Of a stretch of 64,000 nucleotides of DNA, positions 50,712 to 57,702 are shown one piece after another. Origin of the DNA: DASXKD01 sp963707905. GTDB lineage: Bacteria > Actinomycetota > Actinomycetes > Streptosporangiales > Streptosporangiaceae. Position numbers and translations under genes: made by a program. The stretch is taken from positions 434,001-498,000 of the forward strand of contig CAVPSA010000048.1 in NCBI GenBank assembly GCA_963707905.1, in the 5' to 3' direction. Positions within the stretch are counted from its first letter, which is position 1. Each line of letters begins with the position of its first letter. The notes beneath the pieces were generated by a model that saw nothing but the letters and a program-made list of their open reading frames with translations, did not search any database and had not been told where the DNA came from.

Positions 50712-50918
50712 TCAGACACAGTCGACACGCTCAACGGTGATCAGGTCATCGTCAACGAGGTACATCACCCGGTAATGACCGACTCGTAACCGGTGATAGC
50801 CGCGCGGTGGAATGCTTCCGGCGGTATGGATCCTCGGCCAGCCGGGCGACAGCCGCGCCAATAGCGCGCATCCCGTCTTGATCCTCTATATAGCGCCGCG
50901 CCTGGCGACTTTGGTCCC
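50712..50918 (-). pseudogene. RelE/ParE-type toxin remnant 1
   Basis: In pieces over three frames the minus strand reads RRYIEDQDGMRAIGAAVARL, then PPEAFH, then HYRVMYLVDDDLITVERV. This is the same toxin as at 62238-62475. At least two single-base deletions break it, a TAA precedes the surviving part, and no start or antitoxin remains. It lies just after att copy 1 in the same relative position as the second remnant. Confidence 0.75.
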
Positions 50919-51158
50919 GTTATTGCCCCACCCCCAGGAGCACGCACAGCGCTGCCTTCATCTGGCGCGCACTTGGCGGCGCTCAGGCGGGCCGTGACGG
51001 CTGGGCGCCCTTCGGGGATGCGAAGGGAAGGGGCCTTCGGCCCGGGCCAGGGGGGACGTTCGCCGCTGTCGACCGCCGGTCCCTGCCGAATGCACTGGGA
51101 TTCACACTCGAAACGTTTCTATGCGCGAGATCGCGAATTGCACCGAGGCGGTGGGGCC
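50919..51158. other. Leader region of the exported island protein
   Basis: No gene is seen. It contains a GC-rich piece with CTTCGGGGATGCGAAGG-type self-complementarity near 51010, then a less GC-rich stretch (CACTCGAAACGTTTCTATG, about 51105-51123) that may hold the promoter of the next gene. Confidence 0.4.
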
Positions 51159-52247
51159 ATGATGACCGAGAAGACTGACCGGGGCAGGAAGCATGCGGGC
51201 AGGAGGCGCGCCGGCCTGCTGAGCGCCGTGACGGTGGCGGCGGCAGTGGCGCTGGTGCCCGCGGCCGGGTCGGCCGCAGGTGGCGCGGTGCGGGCGCCGG
51301 GCGCGGGTGCCGTGCCAGCCCGCAGTGCGGCACCACCGCTTGGGCCGTTCGTCACCTTGCTGTTCTCACGCTCGGAGATCTCGGCGGCCGACAACTGCGT
51401 GGAAAACGACACCAACATCGCCCGCCTGGACACCACGGTCGCGCCCTACCTCCACTCGCTGGGCATGGCGGGGACCGGGACGCTGGTCACGAACAGGACC
51501 GATGACACCACGAGGCACTGCACGCATTACAACGACGACCTGACCGCGTCCTGGGCCGACGCCACCAGCCTTGCGAAGACCTACGGCTGGTCGTTCGTGT
51601 CCCACACCGCCACGTACCCCACCCTTCAGCAGATCGAGAACTTCACCCCGGCAGAGGCGAAGGCGCAAACCTGCGGGAGCGAGGCCACGATCAAGGCCCA
51701 CGGGCTGCCCGGCGCGGCCGGGATGATCGCCTATCCCGGCTCCTACACCAAGAACCCGGCGGTGGTGAATCTGCAAACCAAGTACGCAGACACCTGCTTC
51801 GACTGGGGCCGCCAGTACGACCACGCCAAGCACGGCACCAACGACCTGGCCACCGCCTCGACCACGCCGCCTCACTGGGTGTATCCCGTCGCGGTCGTCG
51901 GAGGCCCGTGCAACGACCCCACGCAGCCGTGTTACACCGTCCACGTGCAGAACGGGCGGTACACGATGCCGTCGACGGTCATCAACCAGATCAACCGGCT
52001 GAAGCCCGGCCAGTGGTACATATTCCAGGCATACCTGCTGGTCACCGGCAAGAACCCGAAGTACACCAGTGACAAGATGCGGTGGGACTGCACCTCGCCC
52101 GACCCGGCCGAGCACTGGACGAACGTCACGGTGCGGTACTGCTACTCGGACTACCAGCAGATCATCCAGGCCATCGCCGCGAAGAAGAACATCACCGTCA
52201 TCGACCCGCAGACCCTGGGCGAGGAGTGGGGCCGCCCCTTCAGCTAA
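51159..52247 (+). CDS. Exported protein of unknown family
   Basis: A 362-residue secreted protein. The basic start and hydrophobic core LLSAVTVAAAVALVPAAGSA make a signal peptide, followed by an Ala/Pro linker. The mature domain begins PPLGPFVTLLFSRSEISAAD and includes YGWSFVSHTATYPTLQQIEN, CFDWGRQYDHAKHGTND and NQINRLKPGQWYIFQAYLLV. The beta/alpha pattern and the late HTAT hint at a polysaccharide deacetylase-like barrel, but no full NodB motif is visible, so no function is assigned. Eight or more Cys suggest disulfides. It is the only intact gene between att copies 1 and 2. Confidence 0.7.
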   Translation: MMTEKTDRGRKHAGRRRAGLLSAVTVAAAVALVPAAGSAAGGAVRAPGAGAVPARSAAPPLGPFVTLLFSRSEISAADNCVENDTNIARLDTTVAPYLHSLGMAGTGTLVTNRTDDTTRHCTHYNDDLTASWADATSLAKTYGWSFVSHTATYPTLQQIENFTPAEAKAQTCGSEATIKAHGLPGAAGMIAYPGSYTKNPAVVNLQTKYADTCFDWGRQYDHAKHGTNDLATASTTPPHWVYPVAVVGGPCNDPTQPCYTVHVQNGRYTMPSTVINQINRLKPGQWYIFQAYLLVTGKNPKYTSDKMRWDCTSPDPAEHWTNVTVRYCYSDYQQIIQAIAAKKNITVIDPQTLGEEWGRPFS

Positions 52248-52411
52248 GTCAGCGTTCGGAGTCAAGTACTGCCAGAGATCTCTGGGAGCCAACTGCGGGA
52301 GCCAACGCCCTCAGATTCTCCTCCACCGATCCCGACCCAGTCGGACCGTTGCCGCAGGTGAAGGGCTCCCCGTTCGACTACCTCATACCAGGGCAGACAC
52401 CGGATTCGTGC

Positions 52412-52454
52412 CTGGGGGTCAAGGGGTCGCCGGTTCAAATCCGGCCGTCCCGAC
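52412..52454 (+). repeat. att-like repeat 2
   Basis: An exact 43-bp copy of the tRNA-Pro 3' part. Homology stops after CCCGAC, so neither the tRNA terminator nor relE follows. Reverse-strand reading gives the GTAGFEPATP artefact common to tRNA remnants. Confidence 0.9.
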
Positions 52455-52853
52455 TGGTTTTTCGAACACTTGTACCCTGAATTGGGAACGAGAACTACCA
52501 TGATCGTTCCCACCTGAACGCAGTGGGACAAGCGACGAGTGCTGACCACCTACCGTCGTGCGCCTCCCAGCTACTCCGTCATCGAACGTAGCTAGCACAG
52601 GCGGTGATGCCGACGTCAGCCGCGCGAATACCCGCCGATACGATCGAGCTGCTGCAGGCTGCTGATCAGCGAGAAGCTCGCGCATATCGACCGGATATAC
52701 CGTCACTGGGCGACGCGTCGCACCCAGTGCCGTGCGTACTACCGGCGGATCAGGCGCGGGCCGCAGCGTACAACTTAGTCACATTAAGTGACTGAGTTGT
52801 ACCGAGAGTGAAGTGCGTCTCGTTTGAGCGATGCGCGGCAGGTGGTTACGTTA
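52455..52853. other. 399-bp gap between att copy 2 and the IS630 element
   Basis: No supported gene is seen. A plus-strand frame reading EKLAHIDRIYRHWATRRTQC near 52670 might be a remnant. The main feature is the palindrome at 52768-52802. Confidence 0.4.
52768..52802. promoter_or_regulatory. 15-bp near-perfect inverted repeat
   Basis: GTACAACTTAGTCAC and GTGACTGAGTTGTAC (14 of 15 paired) are separated by ATTAA. It is far less GC-rich than the surroundings. It could be an operator, a recombination site or a terminator; there is no T-run, so an operator or site is more likely. Confidence 0.5.
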
Positions 52854-54045
52854 CAGGGATTGAATAGCGGGGGTCTGTCTGGTTGATCACGTTCGGCGTG
52901 CCTGCGTGATCGTGCCGGGTGGCGGGTCTACGCTGGGATATATGATATATGAGGTATCCCGATGGTGGTGGCCTGACCGCTGCTGGGCGGGCCAGGCGTG
53001 AGCGCGTGCGGCTGCAGGCCGCGCACATGTTTGAGCAGGATGTCAGCCCGGTGCAGGTGGCGCACCGGCTGCGGGTCAGTACCAAGTCGGCGTATCAGTG
53101 GCGGCGGTGCTGGCGTGCCGGTGGCCAGGCTGCGCTGGCGTCCAGGGGCGCGGGCGGGGCGGTGTGCCGGCTGAACGCCGGCCAGGTGGGCCGGTTGCGG
53201 GCTGCGCTGGAGGCGGCCGGCCGCGTGGGGGTGGGATCAGGATCAGCGGTGGACGCTGGCGAGGGTCACCACGCTGATCGGCCGGCTGTTCCATGTCCGG
53301 TACACCTTGCGCGGCACCTCGTACCTGCTGCACCGGCTCGGCTACACCCCGCAGGTTCCCATCCACCGGGCCATTGAGCGGGATGAGCAGGCGATCGCCG
53401 CGTGGAAGACCACGACCTGGGCCAGGCTTCGAGGCTAGCGGTGGCGACCGGGGCGTATGTCTGCTTCGAGGACGAGGCCGGGCAGAACCTGCGCCCGCCC
53501 AAGGCCCGGACCTGGGTACCCCGCGGCCACACCCCCGTGGCCCGCGTGTCCGGCAAGGGCTCTGGCCGGGTCTCGGTCGCGAGGCTGGCCTGCTACAAGC
53601 CCGGCGCGCGTGCCCGCTTGTTCTACCGGGCCCGCGTCCACCGTGGGCGCAAAGGCGAGCGCCGCTCGATGTCCGAAGCCGACTACGCCGACCTGGTCAC
53701 CGCCGCGCACAACCAGCTGCACGCCCCCGTGATCTTGATCTGGGACAACTTGAACACCCACATCAGCGCCGCGATGCGCGCCTTCACCGGCGCGACCCGG
53801 ACTGGCTGACCGAGGCCCGGCTGCCGGCCTACGCGCCTGACATCAACGCCGTCGAGGGCGCCTGGGCGAACATGAAAAACGGGCTCGGCAACCTCGCCGC
53901 CAGCGACGTGGACCAGCTCACCGCGATCATCAAGAACCGGCTCAAAAGCATCCAGTACCGGCCCCCCCTCATCGACGCCTTCCTCGCCCAAACCGGGCTC
54001 AGCCTCGAACCCGAACCGCCGTAGACCTCAGCCTTTCAATCTCTG
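52854..54045 (+). mobile_element. IS630-family insertion sequence
   Basis: A 1192-bp element bounded by CAGGGATTGAA (52854-52864) and TTCAATCTCTG (54035-54045), which are inverted with one mismatch; the outer 20 bp match at about 15 positions. Both ends are flanked by TA (52852-52853 and 54046-54047), the target duplication expected for IS630. It carries a single transposase gene, now frameshifted. Confidence 0.85.
52949..54024 (+). pseudogene. IS630-family transposase, frameshifted
   Basis: The N-terminal HTH part (MFEQDVSPVQVAHRLRVSTK, SAYQWRRCWRAGGQ) is followed in other frames by WTLARVTTLIGRLFHVRYTL, then AVATGAYVCFEDEAGQNLRP, then VILIWDNLNTHIS, then DWLTEARLPAYAPDINAVEG. The DDE residues (FEDE, WDNL, NAVEGAW) survive, but at least three frame changes (near 53215, 53435 and 53800) separate the parts. 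Some IS630 elements use one programmed shift; three point to decay. Confidence 0.85.
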
Positions 54046-56966
54046 TAGCCGACTCTTTGCTGTTCCATGCGATGGGCCGATGATCGGCTCTGGCCCGGCG
54101 CTGTTGCCCGGGCTTCCGCAGGCACCGGTATCTGCGGTTCGCTCGCCAAGCGCCCGGCGAGCATGGCGCGTCCTTCGACGCCGAGCTTGCGGTAGGCGCT
54201 CGCGAGGTGCTTCTCGACCGCCTTTGTGGTTACGAACAGTTCCTGCGCGATCTCGCGGTTTGTGCGGCCGTCGGCTGCGCGGCGGGCCACCCGCAGTTCG
54301 CTGGCCGTCAGTGCCTGGATGCCATAGATCCGGGTCCGCCGGGGCCGCCCACCGGCGGCGCCGAGTTCCTCGTGCGCACGCCGGGCCACCGGGGCAGCCC
54401 CACAGCGGGTGGCCAGGTCGAGCGCAATGCGCAGCGGCTGGCGTGAATCGGCGCGGTGACCGGCCCTGCGCAGCGCCGCGCCGTACTCTAGCTGGGCTTT
54501 GGCGCGCTCCAGCAACGCGGGAGACCGGTCAAGTTCGTCGCAGGCGGCGGCCAGCAGCTCCAGCTGGGCGGTGCCGCGCTCAGCCAGCCCGAGGGTACGA
54601 AGCGCGATACCCGTGGGTCCGGCCGCGCCGAACCGCTGGGTGAGTTCCAGGTGCTCACGTGCCAGGGCTGCCGCCTCTTCCCGGCGCCCGAGCGCCAGCA
54701 GGGCGGCCACGGACCCTACCCGCCACGGCCAGAAGCCGGGGAAGTCGTGCCTCGCTGCCGCCATCAGCCGCCCGGCTTCCCGGAACTCCCCGGCCGCGTC
54801 GTCAGCGCGCCCCGTCCCGAGCCGCAGCCAGCCGCGGCTGAGCACGTACACCGACAGATCACACTTCGGCTCCTGGGGGTCGGCGTCGGCTGCCACCACG
54901 CCGTTGGCTTCGGCCAGCCTGCCTTGCTCGGTAAGCGCCATCACCAGTGCAGCGGCCGCGATGCGGCTGCCATAACCGCTGCTCTCCGCCTCGGCGAGAT
55001 CAAGAGCGGCCCTGGCGTCCTGCTCGGCATCCGCCAGCGCGCCCCTGCGGCAGCAGGCCTCGGCCCGGGCGCTGGCGCCCAGAAGGAACTGGCTCGGCCA
55101 TCCCGAGCGCTGCGCCGCTTCCTGGATCCGCAGTAGCCAGCGATCAGCCTCGTCAAGGTGGTCGGCGAACTCAAGCGCCCAGACCGGGCAGGCGATGAGC
55201 CGCAGGCCATCAACCGTCGACAGGTCGGCCTCGCGCAGGGCCCGCCTTGCCAGCTCGGCCACTTTAGACGCGGTGGCGCCGACCGCGGGAGCGACCATGG
55301 CGGCCATGCCCAGAAGGTCACGCTCTGCGGGCGACCTGCCCTCCCCCGCCAGGGTGACTGCCTCGTTGAGCCGCTGCATGGAGAGGTGGCCGGCGTGCAA
55401 GCTTGATTCCAGCAGCGCCACCTGGAGGGTGAGCAGCGGCTCCCGCCGGGCTATGGCCGATCCCAGGTGAGCCACGGGCAGCCCGGTCATGGCCGCGCGC
55501 AGCATCGGGTCGACTTCGGCGGCGCGGTCGTGCTCGACCAGGCAGTTGGCGAGCTGCCCGGCTGCGATCGCCCGCTGATCAGGGTCCTGGCAGCGGCGCA
55601 GCGCCTCGCGCAGATGCCCGATGGCCTGCGCGTCGTACACCAGGGCCTCCGCCTGCCCGAGCGCGAGCAAAACCTCAGCCTGCGACTCTCCCGGGGCCTC
55701 GGCCAGGGCCCGCCGCAGGTAATCCACTCTGGCCGGGGGACGCACCTCGGCGGCAGCAGCCGCGCGCAGGATTTCGGCCGCCCACGGGTCATCCGCTGGC
55801 GGGGTCTTGAGCAGATGCATCGCCACCCGGGTCGGCGCAGCTCCCTCCCCAGCCAGCAATGCCGCGGCACGCCGGTGAGCAGTCGCCCGCCGGCCGGCCG
55901 GGACAGACTGATAGACGGCGGAGCCAATCACGGGGTGGACGAACTCGAGCGGCTGCTCTTTCTGCAACAAGCCCGCCGCGGCCAGCTCATCGCCGGCCTC
56001 CAGCACCTGATCTGTCCCGAGCACGGACAAAGCCGCTACATGGCGTACCTCCGCACGGCTCCCCAGCACTGCGACCTGCGTGGCCACGGTGACCGCGGCA
56101 GGTGACAGACGGCGAAGCCGGCTCAGCACAAGCTCGGAAACACCCTCGGGCGCCAGGTCCGCCAGCGCACCAGCGTCGGCGTCGACGGGCCGCAGGCCCG
56201 CCTCTCGCGCAGTCTCCTGCAACTGCATCGTGAACAACGGGTTGCCGCCCGCCGCCGCATGACAAGCGCGGACGAACAGGTCCTGGGGCCGGATGCCGAA
56301 CACGGCCCGCGCTAGCTCCCCGACGGCCTCAGGGCTGAGCGGCTGCGGACGGATCCGGCGGGCACCAGGCTCACCCGCGATACGCGCCAGCCCGTCCCCG
56401 CTTGGGCCAGCCTCGTCGCTGCGCCAGGCAAGTACCAGGAGCACCGGCTGGTCCTCCAGCCGACGGGCAAGGTAAACCAGCCACCGCAGCGATGCCGTGT
56501 CGGACCACTGGAGGTCGTCAATGATGACCATCACCGGTGAGTGGTCGGCCAGCCGCATACAGAGCCGGTACAGGGCGTGCATGCTTGCGTACTCGTCCGG
56601 CCCCGGTCCCGGCTTACTGCTGCCGAACCCGAACAGGTGTGCAGCTGCCCCACCAAAGTCCGCGAACAGCTCAGCGCGTTCGAACCCGCTCACCTGAAGA
56701 AGCAGCGGCTCAAACAACTGGCGAGCGACCCCCAGTTCCAGCCCGTGCTCCAGCTCGCCACCACGCGCAGCCAGCACCCGAAGCCCCAATGACCCGGCTG
56801 CGCGTCGTGCCGCCCGCAGCAGCGAGGTCTTACCGATCCCAGCCGGTCCCTCTATCACCACTACGCCCGGCGTGCCCCTGGTGGCCTTCACGGTGGCCTC
56901 CTCCAAGACCGCCAGCTCGCGAGCCCGCTCCAGAAGCAAAGCCGGGTTTAGGTCCACGCGAGCCAC
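54036..56966 (-). CDS. Large LuxR-family ATP-binding regulator (LAL type)
   Basis: A 976-residue regulator. An AAA/NACHT-like ATPase has Walker A GPAGIGKTS (residues 40-48) and Walker B VMVIIDDLQWSD. A long helical TPR-like middle (about 350-860) follows. The LuxR HTH has LTASELRVARRAADGRTNRE and TTKAVEKHLASAYRKLGV. The start is GTG 56966 (VARVDLNPALLLER) or GTG 56957. The stop codon TGA (54036-54038) lies inside the right inverted repeat of the IS630 element, so the insertion has replaced the original C-terminal tail while leaving the HTH whole. It is divergent from the DsrE-like gene and may control it. Confidence 0.88.
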   Translation of the reverse strand: MARVDLNPALLLERARELAVLEEATVKATRGTPGVVVIEGPAGIGKTSLLRAARRAAGSLGLRVLAARGGELEHGLELGVARQLFEPLLLQVSGFERAELFADFGGAAAHLFGFGSSKPGPGPDEYASMHALYRLCMRLADHSPVMVIIDDLQWSDTASLRWLVYLARRLEDQPVLLVLAWRSDEAGPSGDGLARIAGEPGARRIRPQPLSPEAVGELARAVFGIRPQDLFVRACHAAAGGNPLFTMQLQETAREAGLRPVDADAGALADLAPEGVSELVLSRLRRLSPAAVTVATQVAVLGSRAEVRHVAALSVLGTDQVLEAGDELAAAGLLQKEQPLEFVHPVIGSAVYQSVPAGRRATAHRRAAALLAGEGAAPTRVAMHLLKTPPADDPWAAEILRAAAAAEVRPPARVDYLRRALAEAPGESQAEVLLALGQAEALVYDAQAIGHLREALRRCQDPDQRAIAAGQLANCLVEHDRAAEVDPMLRAAMTGLPVAHLGSAIARREPLLTLQVALLESSLHAGHLSMQRLNEAVTLAGEGRSPAERDLLGMAAMVAPAVGATASKVAELARRALREADLSTVDGLRLIACPVWALEFADHLDEADRWLLRIQEAAQRSGWPSQFLLGASARAEACCRRGALADAEQDARAALDLAEAESSGYGSRIAAAALVMALTEQGRLAEANGVVAADADPQEPKCDLSVYVLSRGWLRLGTGRADDAAGEFREAGRLMAAARHDFPGFWPWRVGSVAALLALGRREEAAALAREHLELTQRFGAAGPTGIALRTLGLAERGTAQLELLAAACDELDRSPALLERAKAQLEYGAALRRAGHRADSRQPLRIALDLATRCGAAPVARRAHEELGAAGGRPRRTRIYGIQALTASELRVARRAADGRTNREIAQELFVTTKAVEKHLASAYRKLGVEGRAMLAGRLASEPQIPVPAEARATAPGQSRSSAHRMEQQRVGYRD

Positions 56967-57115
56967 CCACAAATCATGACACTGGCGGACGCCGGGCGAG
57001 AATGCCCGTCGTCGCGTGAAACGCACAATTCAGTGACCGCCGAGAGAGGTGTGCCCGGACGGACGCAGCGCCCGTCTCCCCACCCGGCGAGGCGCAGTGA
57101 GCGCCCGGACTAAAA

Positions 57116-57135
57116 GGTGGGGTGTGCACCCCACC
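57116..57135. promoter_or_regulatory. Palindrome in the divergent promoter region
   Basis: GGTGGGGTG-TG-CACCCCACC is a perfect 9+2+9 inverted repeat in the 195-bp gap between the LuxR-type regulator and the DsrE-like gene. It sits 87 bp before ATG 57222. It is a candidate operator for the adjacent regulator or an unlinked one. Confidence 0.5.
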
Positions 57136-57221
57136 GCGAACGGTCCCGGCCCGCAGCACTATTCAATCCGGGCGGGTGAGCCCACAGGGCAAACCCGGGC
57201 CCACCCAACGGGAGGCACGCC

Positions 57222-57587
57222 ATGTCACGCAAGGCCGTCATCAACCTGAGTACGGGGCTCGAAGACCCCGAGAAGGTCACCGTCGCATTCCTCGTCGCCG
57301 TCGGCGCGGCCGAGTCCGGCCGCCCGACCCTGATGTTCCTGGCCAAAGAAGCCGTCCGGCTCGCCACCGACGGCACCCCCGCCGGCGTCGCCTGTGAGGG
57401 CTGCCCGCCGCTGGCTGACCTTGTCAAGCGGTATGAGGCCGCGGGCGGCCGCTACTACGTCTGCCCGATCTGCTTCCACGCCAAGAAACTCAGCCCCGAA
57501 TCGCTCATCAGCGGCGCCGAACTCCAAGGCACGGTCCCACTGTGGGCGTGGATCGGCGACGAGGCCGCCACCACCTTCAGCTACTGA
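57222..57587 (+). CDS. DsrE-like family protein
   Basis: A 121-residue DsrE/YchN-fold protein. It has KAVINLSTGLEDPEKVTVAF at the start, PTLMFLAKEAVRLATDG, and a Cys-rich second half: CEGCPPLADLV, then YYVCPICFHAKKL. DsrE-fold proteins carry sulfur on a Cys; here five Cys, including CPIC, are candidates. ATG 57222 follows GGGAGG. It lies 115 bp before the phospholipase-like gene on the same strand, so it may be co-transcribed. Confidence 0.85.
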   Translation: MSRKAVINLSTGLEDPEKVTVAFLVAVGAAESGRPTLMFLAKEAVRLATDGTPAGVACEGCPPLADLVKRYEAAGGRYYVCPICFHAKKLSPESLISGAELQGTVPLWAWIGDEAATTFSY

Positions 57588-57702
57588 CCTCGGCTCGCCA
57601 GCGCAGCGGCATCCCAGTTGCGCGCCGGGTGCTGGGCCTTGACCTCATCAGGTGCGTTCCGGTGGCGAGGCCTCTGTTGAGATCCCTAGTGAGGAGAGCC
57701 TT

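Noticed and set aside
52262..52706. Minus-strand frames reading GTAGFEPATP over att copy 2
   Set aside because: This peptide is a known artefact of translating tRNA 3' ends antisense; it is explained by the att repeat.
52949..54024. Programmed frameshifting as the explanation for the IS630 transposase
   Set aside because: A single programmed shift is known in some IS630 elements, but at least three separate shifts are needed here, so decay fits better.
57116..57135. A CsoR-type copper operator
   Set aside because: The bases are G-rich then C-rich, opposite to the usual CsoR site order, and no CsoR gene is near; kept only as an unnamed palindrome.
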